Below the pieces are notes generated by a model that saw only the letters and a program-made list of their open reading frames with translations, had not been told where the DNA came from and searched no databases. A stretch of 64,000 nucleotides of DNA from JAVVHE01 sp032249695 (GTDB taxonomy: Bacteria; Pseudomonadota; Alphaproteobacteria; Sphingomonadales; Sphingomonadaceae): the NCBI GenBank assembly GCA_032249695.1, contig JAVVHE010000005.1, positions 1-64,000 on the forward strand, read 5' to 3'. Position 1 is the stretch's first letter, and each line of letters begins with the position of its first letter. The position numbers and the translations under genes were made by a program. Shown in pieces: positions 57,156 through 64,000 of the stretch.

Positions 57156-58196
57156 ATGCTGGTGCTGGGAATCGAGAGCTCGTGTGACGAAAGCGCTACG
57201 GCGCTGGTCGACGGCGATCGGCGGGTGCTCGCGCAGCGCATCGCGAGCCAGACGGCAGCACACCGACCATATGGCGGCGTGGTACCCGAGATCGCCGCGC
57301 GCGAGCATGCGGCGCTGCTGCCCGGGCTGATCGCCGAGGTGCTGGCCGAAGCGGGGCTGGCGTTGGGGGACGTCGACGCGATTGCCGCCACGGCGGGCCC
57401 AGGGCTGATCGGCGGAGTGATGGTGGGGCTGGCGCTGGGCAAGGGCACGGCGCTGGCTGCGGGCAAGCCGTTCTACGCGGTCAACCATCTGGAAGCGCAC
57501 GCGCTGTCGCCGCGGCTCACCGAGCCGGAGTTGGCTTTCCCCTACCTGCTGCTGCTCGTGAGTGGGGGACACTGCCAGCTGCTGCGAGTCGGCGGGCCAG
57601 GCGATTTCCGGCGGCTGGCGACGACCATCGACGACGCTGCGGGAGAGGCGTTCGACAAGGTGGCGAAGCTGTTGGGGCTGGGTTTCCCGGGCGGCCCTGC
57701 GGTGGAGCGGGCAGCGATTGGCGGCAACCCCATGGCCTACGCCTTCCCGCGCCCGCTGACGCGCAGCGCCGAGCCGCATTTCAGCTTCGCGGGTCTGAAG
57801 ACCGCCGTTCTGCGAGCGGTGCAAGCGGATGGCTTCGAGCGCGCGGCGGACATTGCCGCGAGCTTCCAGGCGGCGGTGGTCGATTGCCTGACCGATCGCA
57901 CCGCGCGCGCGCTGGCGATCGCTGGTCCGGGGCTGAAGGCTTTGGTCGTTGCAGGGGGGGTCGCAGCGAACGGGGCGGTGCGAGGCGGGCTGGCTGCGGT
58001 GGCCGAGCAACAAGCGCTGTCGTTCGTTGCGCCGCCGCTGTGGCTGTGCACCGACAACGCAGCAATGATCGCGTGGGCCGCGATCGAGCGCGCGCGCGCC
58101 GGGCTCGCACCCGATGCGCTGGACGCCGCAGCACGACCGCGCTGGCCGCTCGACGACGCGGCCGAACCGGTCCGTGGAGCGGGGGTGAAGGCGTGA
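57156..58196 (+). CDS. tsaD: tRNA N6-adenosine threonylcarbamoyltransferase subunit
   Basis: TsaD (formerly Gcp/YgjD) transfers threonylcarbamoyl to A37 of ANN-decoding tRNAs, together with TsaB, TsaE and TsaC. The 346-aa protein starts MLVLGIESSCDESATALVD, and has the metal-binding histidines in VNHLEAHALSPRL, the nucleotide-binding LLVSGGHCQLLRV, GEAFDKVAKLLGLGFPGGP and FSFAGLKTAVL. ATG 57156 fits the family N-terminus. It is followed by gpsA after 27 bases on the same strand, a common pairing. Confidence 0.96.
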   Translation: MLVLGIESSCDESATALVDGDRRVLAQRIASQTAAHRPYGGVVPEIAAREHAALLPGLIAEVLAEAGLALGDVDAIAATAGPGLIGGVMVGLALGKGTALAAGKPFYAVNHLEAHALSPRLTEPELAFPYLLLLVSGGHCQLLRVGGPGDFRRLATTIDDAAGEAFDKVAKLLGLGFPGGPAVERAAIGGNPMAYAFPRPLTRSAEPHFSFAGLKTAVLRAVQADGFERAADIAASFQAAVVDCLTDRTARALAIAGPGLKALVVAGGVAANGAVRGGLAAVAEQQALSFVAPPLWLCTDNAAMIAWAAIERARAGLAPDALDAAARPRWPLDDAAEPVRGAGVKA

Positions 58197-58223
58197 GCTG
58201 CGCGGCGACGGATGTGAGCTAGC

Positions 58224-59183
58224 GTGCGGCACGTTGGCGTGCTTGGAGCGGGTGCGTGGGGGACCGCGCTGGCGGCCGTCGCCGCGCGCGCAGGACCGGT
58301 GACGCTGTGGGCGCGCAATCCCGGGCAGGCCGACGAAATCATCAGCACGCGCCGCAATGAAGCCTATCTGCCCGAGATCAAACTGCCTTCGAGCCTGACC
58401 GCGACAGCCGACCCGTCGGCCGTGATGGCCTGCGATGCGCTGATCGCTGCCGTGCCCGCACAGGCGCTCGGATCGGTCCTAGCGCTGGCTAGGATCGGAG
58501 CGCGGCCGTTGCTGCTCGCGGCCAAGGGGGTCGAGCAGGGCACGCTCCGCCTGCCGCACGAGGTCGCGCGCGATACCTGTCCCGAGGCGCCGGTGGCCGC
58601 CCTCAGCGGTCCCAGCTTCGCCGCCGAGGTTGCAGCGGGCTTGCCGACCGCCGTCGTGATCGCGGGCGAGTGCGCGGGCGACTGGTCGGCGCGCCTCTCC
58701 GGCCCGGCATTCCGGCCATATGCAAGCGACGACCTGGTTGGGGTCGAGGTGGGCGGCGCTGCGAAGAACGTCCTTGCGATCGGCTGCGGCGCAGTGATCG
58801 GTGCGGGGCTGGGCGAGAACGCTCGCGCAGCGCTGATCGCACGCGGTCTGGCGGAGATCGGACGATATGCCGAAGCGCGCGGCGGGCGAGCGGAGACCAT
58901 TGCGGGGCTAGCGGGGCTGGGGGACGCGGTGCTGTCGTGCGTCAGCGAAGCGAGCCGCAATTACCGTTACGGCCTCGCGCTTGGCCGCGGCGAGCCCGGC
59001 AGCGCGGGCCGAGGCGTGCTTGTCGAGGGTGCGGCCAGCGCGCCCGCACTTGCGGCCGACGCGCGCGCGCGGGGGGTTGAGATGCCGGTCGCGCAGTCGG
59101 TCGCGGCGCTGGTTCTGGGTGAGCTACTGCTCGACGAGGTTGTGGCGCAGCTCCTCGCCCGCCCGCTTCGGAGCGAGGGGTGA
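58224..59183 (+). CDS. gpsA: Glycerol-3-phosphate dehydrogenase [NAD(P)+]
   Basis: GpsA reduces dihydroxyacetone phosphate to sn-glycerol-3-phosphate for phospholipid synthesis. The 319-aa protein has the NAD-binding GVLGAGAWGTALAAVAAR, AVPAQALGSVL, AAKGVEQGTL, ALSGPSFAAEVAAGLPTAVV, the substrate-binding EVGGAAKNVLAIGCG (catalytic Lys) and TIAGLAGLGDAVLSCVSEASRNYRYG. GTG 58224 is the start; it follows tsaD by 27 bases, so probably one transcript. Confidence 0.96.
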   Translation: MRHVGVLGAGAWGTALAAVAARAGPVTLWARNPGQADEIISTRRNEAYLPEIKLPSSLTATADPSAVMACDALIAAVPAQALGSVLALARIGARPLLLAAKGVEQGTLRLPHEVARDTCPEAPVAALSGPSFAAEVAAGLPTAVVIAGECAGDWSARLSGPAFRPYASDDLVGVEVGGAAKNVLAIGCGAVIGAGLGENARAALIARGLAEIGRYAEARGGRAETIAGLAGLGDAVLSCVSEASRNYRYGLALGRGEPGSAGRGVLVEGAASAPALAADARARGVEMPVAQSVAALVLGELLLDEVVAQLLARPLRSEG

Positions 59184-59349
59184 TCGACCGACGGGGCGGC
59201 CCGCGCGAATATTCGGCGTCTCGCGCGACAGCAGCTGAGCGATCAGGCCGTTCCCCATCGGTGTATCTCAAGCCTAAGTCGTCCGGGTGCCGGTCGCTAC
59301 GCCACCTCTCGATGTCAAAACTGCATTTTTACGAATTAACCCGGTAGCC

Positions 59350-59630
59350 GCCGCCGGCGGATTGGCGCGGCGGCGTCTCGGCGACGAGTCGGGGCTGAGC
59401 GAGGCGGCGCGCGCCACTTCGCTGGCGTCGGGCCGCCAGACGTTCGTCAACCGCGTCCGCTGGGCCAAGCCGACCTGGCCAAGGCGGGGCTGGCGGAGCG
59501 GACACGGCGGGGCCATGTCCGTCTGACTGAGCCGGGCGCCGACGTGCTCGCCGTCGACCCCGAACGGATCGGCGGGTTGTCGATCGCATTCGTTGAGGCA
59601 ATCCTGCGCTCCGATGACCAAGCCCGATGA
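59350..59630 (+). pseudogene. Frameshifted remnant of an Mrr N-terminal (winged-helix) domain protein
   Basis: One frame reads RRRLGDESGLSEAARATSLA followed by SGRQTFVNRVRWAK up to 59469. The adjacent frame continues DLAKAGLAERTRRGHVRLTE and then PGADVLAVDPERIGGLSIA to a stop at 59628-59630. Mrr_N domains have the same order (elgLs..er...lpsG.q..f.NRvrWA..yL.kAGL.e...rG..rlTe.G..ll). Insertion of one base near 59470 would restore a single frame. The nuclease domain is absent. Mrr proteins restrict modified DNA. The frame overlaps the start of the following DUF1810 gene. Confidence 0.65.
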
Positions 59631-60051
59631 CCCCTTTGGCCTCGAGCGGTTCCTCATCGCGCAGGAGGGTGTATTCGATCGAGCGCTGGCGGAGATGCGC
59701 GCAGGCGCCAAGCGCAGCCATTGGATGTGGTTCATCTTCCCGCAGCTTGCTGGGTTGGGTCGCAGTGCGATGGCGGAGCACTACGCTATCGGCTCGCGTG
59801 CGGAGGCGCGCGCCTACCTGGCGCATCCCGTCCTGGGTGCGCGATACCGTAACTGCGTCGATGCGCTCGCGGCGCTTGCCGGTGCCGACGCCCGCCGCGT
59901 CTTCGGCTCGGTGGACGCGCTCAAACTCTGCTCCAGCCTGACGCTGTTCGCGGCGGCGGGCGGCGGCGCAGCGATCGAGCGCGAGCTGCGCCGCTGGTGT
60001 GCTAGGCCGGACCCAGCCACGCTGGAGCTACTCGCCGCCGCTCCGGAATAG
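59614..60051 (+). CDS. DUF1810 family protein
   Basis: DUF1810 proteins are widespread small cytoplasmic proteins without proved function. The 145-aa product matches the family from end to end: DPFGLERFLIAQEGVFDRAL, AGAKRSHWMWFIFPQLAGLG, MAEHYAIGSRAEARAYLAHPVLGARY and FGSVDALKLCSSLTLFAAA. ATG 59614 is chosen because it begins directly before the conserved region; a TTG at 59593 would add seven residues. It overlaps the tail of the Mrr remnant. It converges on the alpha/beta hydrolase gene. Confidence 0.9.
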   Translation: MTKPDDPFGLERFLIAQEGVFDRALAEMRAGAKRSHWMWFIFPQLAGLGRSAMAEHYAIGSRAEARAYLAHPVLGARYRNCVDALAALAGADARRVFGSVDALKLCSSLTLFAAAGGGAAIERELRRWCARPDPATLELLAAAPE

Positions 60052-60065
60052 CCGCATTCGGCAAG

Positions 60066-60926
60066 TCAGCGGAGCTCGCCCACCAGCCTCTCGATCGCGG
60101 CGACGCATTCGGGTTCGTCGAGCGTCGGCGCGTGGCCGGAGCGCGGGACCACCAAGCGGCGCAGCAGCGGGGCGCGCCGGGCCATCTCGTCCTGGGTGGC
60201 GGCTGAGAACAGATCGGACAGGCCGCCGCGGATCGACAGCACGGGCACGCTCGCCAGCGCGTCGAACGCAGGCCACAGGTCGACGCCCGCCTCGCCGCCC
60301 GGCTGGCGGAACGGCTCGGCGATGCGTGGATCGTAATCGAACACGATCCGCCCGCCGTCGGCTACCCGCATCACGCGCTTGGCCATCACGAGAAACTGGT
60401 CGATGCTCCAGTCGGGATAGACGTCGCGGTTGAGGTCCATCAGCTCGCGCGCTGCGTGCCACCAGCTGGGATAGTCGCCACGCTTGCCGACATAGCCGCG
60501 AATGCGCGTCAGCCCCGCCGGATCGATCACCGGCCCAATGTCGTTCAGCACTGCTCCGGCAACCAGCCCGGGGCGCGTCGCGGCGATCATCATCGTCAGC
60601 AGCCCGCCGAGCGACGTCCCCACGAAGATCGCGCGCTCGATCCGCTCGGCCGCGAAGAACGCCTCCAGATCGGACAGGTAGCTGATCGGCGCGTAGGTCA
60701 TCGCGTCCTTGGCCCACTGGCTCTCGCCGCGGCCGCGCAATTCGACGCAATGAACGCGGCGCCTTCCCGCGGCGGCGAGACGCGGGGCGAGCTCTTCGAA
60801 ATCGCGCGCGTTGCGCGTCAGGCCGGGGATGCAGACGACGGGCGTCAGATGCTCGCGCCCGGCGTAGACGCGGGCGTGCAGCTTCAAGCCGTCGCGGCTG
60901 AGCCAGAAGCGATCCTCGTGCTCCAT
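60066..60926 (-). CDS. Alpha/beta hydrolase
   Basis: A serine hydrolase of 286 aa. The nucleophile elbow is VGTSLGGLLTMM (Ser near residue 105), the oxyanion region PVVCIPGLTRNARDFEEL precedes it, the acid is expected near VLSIRGGLSDLFS (residue 233 region), and the catalytic His in VPRSGHAPTLDEP near residue 265. Substrate unknown; the family includes esterases, haloperoxidase-like and C-C hydrolases. It is divergent from selO across 49 bases. Confidence 0.88.
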   Translation of the reverse strand: MEHEDRFWLSRDGLKLHARVYAGREHLTPVVCIPGLTRNARDFEELAPRLAAAGRRRVHCVELRGRGESQWAKDAMTYAPISYLSDLEAFFAAERIERAIFVGTSLGGLLTMMIAATRPGLVAGAVLNDIGPVIDPAGLTRIRGYVGKRGDYPSWWHAARELMDLNRDVYPDWSIDQFLVMAKRVMRVADGGRIVFDYDPRIAEPFRQPGGEAGVDLWPAFDALASVPVLSIRGGLSDLFSAATQDEMARRAPLLRRLVVPRSGHAPTLDEPECVAAIERLVGELR

Positions 60927-60975
60927 GCGGATGCGCTCATTGCACCCGAGGCGCGCCGCAGTCCATTCTAGAGCG

Positions 60976-62334
60976 ATGGAGTGGAGCCCCGCGCGCGCGA
61001 TCGAGGAGCTGGGGGCCGGGTTCTACGACCCAGTGGCACCGGCACGCTTCCCGGAGGCCAGGCTGCGCTTCCGCAACCGGCGCGCCGCAGCCGAGGTGGG
61101 GCTGGTAGGGCTGAGCGAGCGCGACTGGCTGTGCCGGTTCTGGGCGTTCGAGCCGTTCGCAGGCTCGCTGCCGCAGCCGCTGGCTTTGCGCTATCACGGC
61201 CATCAGTTTCGGGTCTACAACCCGGACATCGGCGACGGCCGCGGCTTCCTCTACGCGCAGTGCCGCGATGCGGCCGGTCGGCTGATGGATTTCGGCACCA
61301 AGGGCAGCGGCCAGACGCCATATAGCCGCTTCGGCGACGGGCGGCTGACGCTGAAGGGCGCGGTGCGCGAGGTGCTGGCGACCGAGATGCTCGAGAGCCT
61401 GGGCGTGCCGACCAGCCGGACCTTTTCGGTCGTCGAGACGGGCGAGGCGCTGGATCGCAACGACGAGCCGTCGCCGACGCGCTCTGCGGTGCTCACGCGC
61501 CTCAGCCACGGCCACATCCGCATCGGAACGTTCCAGCGGCTCGCAGCGCTGGGCGAGGACGCGGACATGCGCCGCCTGGTCAGCTATGTGCGCGCGCATC
61601 TGCACGGCGGGTCCTGGGGCGATACGCCCGCCGCGCTGCTGGCCGCGACGGCTGCGGCATGCGCCGAAACCGTCGCCCGGCAGATGGCTGCGGGGTTCGT
61701 GCACGGGGTGCTGAACACCGACAATATCAACGTGACGGGCGAGAGCTTCGACTACGGCCCGTGGCGGTTCCTGCCGGCTTGGGAGCCGGGGTTCACCGCT
61801 GCATATTTCGATCACGCCGGGCTCTATGCCTTCGCGCGCCAGCCCGAGGCGGTGCAGTGGAGCCTGCTCCAGCTTGGCCGCGCGTTGCGGCTGGTGTCGG
61901 AGGCCGAGCCGCTGGTGCCAGCGATCAACGGTTTCGGTGCGCTTTACGAGGCAGCGTTTGCGCGCGCGATGCTGTGGCGGCTGGGCCTGCGGCCGCGTGG
62001 CAAGGCCGAGGACCTCGCCGCGGTGCAGGCGCTGGAGCAGGCGATGGCCGCGAGCGGAGCGCAGCCCGACCGCGTGTTCTTCGATTGGCGCGGCGGAGCA
62101 GCGCGGCGGCCGGGCTATGACGCCGGTGAGTGGACGGCCGTGGCGCGCGCGCTGGAAGGCCACGAGCGCGAGCCGGATGCGCTGGCGCATGACTACTGGC
62201 GCGCCGAAGCTCCAGAAACGATGCTGATCGGCGAGGCCGAGCGCATCTGGGCGGCAATCGCCGAGCACGACGACTGGGAGCGATTCGAGGCCAAGATCGC
62301 GGCGGTGCGACGGATGGGCGAAGCGCACGCCTAA
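60976..62334 (+). CDS. selO: Protein adenylyltransferase SelO (YdiU/UPF0061)
   Basis: SelO is a pseudokinase-fold enzyme that AMPylates proteins, with roles in redox stress. At 452 aa this is somewhat shorter than E. coli YdiU (478 aa). The family pattern is clear: ALRYHGHQFRVYNPDIGDGR, DFGTKGSGQTPYSRFGDGRL (nucleotide-binding loop), LTRLSHGHIRIGTFQRL, and the metal site HGVLNTDNINVTGESFDYGPW. Bacterial members lack the C-terminal selenocysteine of eukaryotes, as here. ATG 60976 precedes MEWSPARAIEELG; the longer frame from 60925 is less likely. Confidence 0.94.
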   Translation: MEWSPARAIEELGAGFYDPVAPARFPEARLRFRNRRAAAEVGLVGLSERDWLCRFWAFEPFAGSLPQPLALRYHGHQFRVYNPDIGDGRGFLYAQCRDAAGRLMDFGTKGSGQTPYSRFGDGRLTLKGAVREVLATEMLESLGVPTSRTFSVVETGEALDRNDEPSPTRSAVLTRLSHGHIRIGTFQRLAALGEDADMRRLVSYVRAHLHGGSWGDTPAALLAATAAACAETVARQMAAGFVHGVLNTDNINVTGESFDYGPWRFLPAWEPGFTAAYFDHAGLYAFARQPEAVQWSLLQLGRALRLVSEAEPLVPAINGFGALYEAAFARAMLWRLGLRPRGKAEDLAAVQALEQAMAASGAQPDRVFFDWRGGAARRPGYDAGEWTAVARALEGHEREPDALAHDYWRAEAPETMLIGEAERIWAAIAEHDDWERFEAKIAAVRRMGEAHA

Positions 62335-62364
62335 GTCCCTCTGCGTGCGGGGGAGGGACGGCGG

Positions 62365-63129
62365 TCAGCGCCGTACGTCGGGGCCGCGCTTGATCGTGAA
62401 CGGGCCGGGACCCTGCACCACCGGCATCAGCTCGATGCGGTTGACGTTCACGTGCGGCGGCAGGCATGCGATCCACGCGACCGTCTCGGCCACGTCCTCG
62501 GGCGTCAGCGGGACGGTGTCGGCGTAGAATGCCGCAGCGCGCGCGTCGTCGCCCCAGCGCACGTTCGAAAACTCGCTGCCGCCGACCATGCCCGGCTGCA
62601 CGTCGGCAACGCGGACGCCGGTGCCCGCGAGGTCGGCCTTCAGCCCCAGCGTGAACTGCTGCACGAACGCCTTGGTCCCGCAATAGCTTGCCCCGCCGGG
62701 ATAGGGGTAGTTGCCCGCTGTCGAGCCGATATTGACGATCAGCCCGCGTCCGCGCTCGACCATCGCGGGCAGGAAGGCGCGCGTCATGCGAGCGAGGCCA
62801 AGCACGTTCGTCGTCACCATGCGCTCCAGCCAGTCGGGATCGGCCTGCCAATAAGGATCGGACCCGAGCGCGAGGCCCGCATTGTTGACGAGCACATCGG
62901 GATCTCGCCACTCCTCGGGCAGCGCGTGCGGCAGAGCGGCGACGGCGTCGCGGTCGGTTACGTCGAGCGTCCACGGCAGCAGCGCGCTGCCCAGCTCGGT
63001 GGCCAGCGCATCGAGCCGGCCGCGGCGGCGCGCTGCGGCGATCACGCGGTGCCCGTCGCGCACGAAGCGCCGCGCGATGGCAGCCCCGAAGCCCGACGAG
63101 GCGCCGGTCACGAGAATCGTTTGGGTCAT
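62365..63129 (-). CDS. SDR-family NAD(P)-dependent oxidoreductase (YdfG-like)
   Basis: A classical short-chain dehydrogenase of 254 aa: TILVTGASSGFGAAIARRF, LVNNAGLALGSDP, the Ser of NIGSTAGNYPYPGG and the YCGTKAFV (YxxxK) pair, then VQPGMVGGSEF. YdfG-like members act on serine and 3-hydroxy acids, including malonic semialdehyde; this gene most resembles that group by length and the GSDPYWQAD segment. The substrate is inferred. It is convergent with selO. Confidence 0.88.
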   Translation of the reverse strand: MTQTILVTGASSGFGAAIARRFVRDGHRVIAAARRRGRLDALATELGSALLPWTLDVTDRDAVAALPHALPEEWRDPDVLVNNAGLALGSDPYWQADPDWLERMVTTNVLGLARMTRAFLPAMVERGRGLIVNIGSTAGNYPYPGGASYCGTKAFVQQFTLGLKADLAGTGVRVADVQPGMVGGSEFSNVRWGDDARAAAFYADTVPLTPEDVAETVAWIACLPPHVNVNRIELMPVVQGPGPFTIKRGPDVRR

Positions 63130-63177
63130 GGGAGGGCGGGTTAGCGGTGTGCGCCGCAGCCGTCACGCGGGACGCAG

Positions 63178-64000
63178 CTACCCGCGCAGCACCTCGCGTC
63201 CGCCGAGGCCGCGTTCGGTGATGTAGGCGGTGACCAGCCGCGCGGGCGTCACGTCGAAGGCCGGGTTGCGGCCGCGAGACGCGGTGACGCGCACCGTCGC
63301 CAGCGCGCCCGTCCCGGCCGGGCCGGTCAGGTGCGTCAGCTCGTCCTCGGCGCGCTCCTCGATCGGCACGGCCGCACCCTCGGGCGTCGCCGGATCGAAG
63401 GTCGTCGTCGGCAAGGCGACATAGAACGGCACGCCGCAATCGGCCGCCGCCAGCGCTTTCAGGTAGGTGCCGATCTTGTTCACGACGTCGCCGTTCGCCG
63501 CAACGCGGTCGGTGCCGACGATGACCGCGTCGACCTCGCCGCGCTGCATCAGCAGGCCGCCGCTATTGTCGGCGATGACGGTATGCGGCACGCCGTGCTC
63601 GGCCAGCTCGAAGGCGGTCAGCAGCGCGCCCTGATTGCGCGGGCGCGTTTCATCCACCCACACGTGGAGCGCCACTCCGTCGTCGTGGGCGGCGTAGATC
63701 GGCGCGGTGGCGGTGCCGTGGTCGACGGTTGCCAGCCAGCCGGCGTTGCAGTGCGTCAGGATATTCAGCGGACGCCCTTTCTCTTGCGCCATGCGCCGGA
63801 GCAGCGCGAGGCCGTGCGAGCCGATCGCACGGCTCATCGCGGCGTCCTCGTCGGCGATCGCATCCGCGCGCGCGAAGGCGGCGGCGGCGCGGTCGGCGGG
63901 GGGGAACGGGCGGACGCGCGCTGCCACGTCGTCGAGCGCCCAGCGCAGGTTGATCGCGGTCGGCCGCGCGGCGGCGAGGAAGGCGTGCGCAGAGGTCAGG
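63178..64000 (-). CDS. mtnA: Methylthioribose-1-phosphate isomerase (partial, 5' end beyond window)
   Basis: MtnA isomerises 5-methylthioribose-1-phosphate to methylthioribulose-1-phosphate in methionine salvage. The visible part covers the C-terminal two thirds or more and runs off the window edge at 64000. Motifs: ILTHCNAGWLATVDHGTATA (catalytic Cys), HVWVDETRPRNQGALLTAFEL, TVIADNSGGLLMQRGEVDAV, VIVGTDRVAANGDVVNKIGTY (catalytic Asp) and the C-terminal NPAFDVTPARLVTAYITERG. Upstream residues INLRWALDDVAARV continue the frame to the edge. eIF2B-like proteins share the fold, but the CNAG and GTDR motifs fit MtnA. Confidence 0.93.
   Translation of the reverse strand, partial: LTSAHAFLAAARPTAINLRWALDDVAARVRPFPPADRAAAAFARADAIADEDAAMSRAIGSHGLALLRRMAQEKGRPLNILTHCNAGWLATVDHGTATAPIYAAHDDGVALHVWVDETRPRNQGALLTAFELAEHGVPHTVIADNSGGLLMQRGEVDAVIVGTDRVAANGDVVNKIGTYLKALAAADCGVPFYVALPTTTFDPATPEGAAVPIEERAEDELTHLTGPAGTGALATVRVTASRGRNPAFDVTPARLVTAYITERGLGGREVLRG

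Overview
The window is 64 kb of high-GC chromosomal DNA, densely coded on both strands. Gene content and protein style point to an alphaproteobacterium of the Sphingomonadales (Sphingomonas-like): a MerR-controlled fatty-acid oxidation cluster, a DUF1800/DUF1501 pair, a long alanine/arginine-rich RNase E, a queuosine precursor transporter and MpaB-type, DUF885 and COX-like peroxidase proteins. The taxonomic call is an inference from gene content. I saw no rRNA, tRNA, CRISPR array, intact insertion sequence or prophage.

Layout. 0-4 kb: a small hypothetical gene with its own terminator, hisIE, and a membrane PAS-GGDEF-EAL c-di-GMP protein whose stop codon lies in a tandem duplication. 4.2-7.4 kb: a tightly overlapped minus-strand operon, lgt - midA-like methyltransferase - GNAT - pgeF. 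7.4-11.5 kb: gph, divergent from glmU-glmS (UDP-GlcNAc supply). 11.5-18.7 kb: decayed toxin-antitoxin genes, an alkaline phosphatase, a frameshifted VOC gene, a GFA-family gene, gor and a DUF1800-DUF1501 secreted pair. 18.8-25 kb: beta-oxidation cluster (MerR regulator, acyl-CoA dehydrogenase, thiolase, FadB/J-like), with a broken GIY-YIG gene between thiolase and fadB/J. 25-33 kb: flavin hydroxy-acid oxidase, MpaB-like protein, metallophosphoesterase, cysK, MFS exporter, queuosine precursor transporter and a Y-family polymerase. 33.4-39 kb: a type I secretion operon (TolC, ABC, HlyD) with a strongly degenerate ATPase. 39-46 kb: leuD fragment, DUF885, proBA and a cyclooxygenase-like haem peroxidase upstream of proB. 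46-52 kb: two M48 proteases, Nudix, SDR, three consecutive small secreted low-complexity proteins, and a DsbA-like protein. 52-64 kb: rne, hemCD, tsaD, gpsA, an Mrr remnant, DUF1810, alpha/beta hydrolase, selO, SDR and a partial mtnA.

Most of the window is housekeeping. Four things are unusual. The cyclooxygenase-like peroxidase keeps the catalytic Tyr/proximal His pair but has Asp at the position of the distal His. All three parts of the type I secretion operon carry long low-complexity inserts, and the ABC subunit has lost its Q-loop, signature and H-loop residues. Three adjacent small exported proteins share a C-terminal Thr-Thr-Pro-Pro motif. Finally, at least six genes are broken or truncated (Phd/VapC, VOC, GIY-YIG, NTF2-like, LeuD, Mrr), all in gaps between intact genes.
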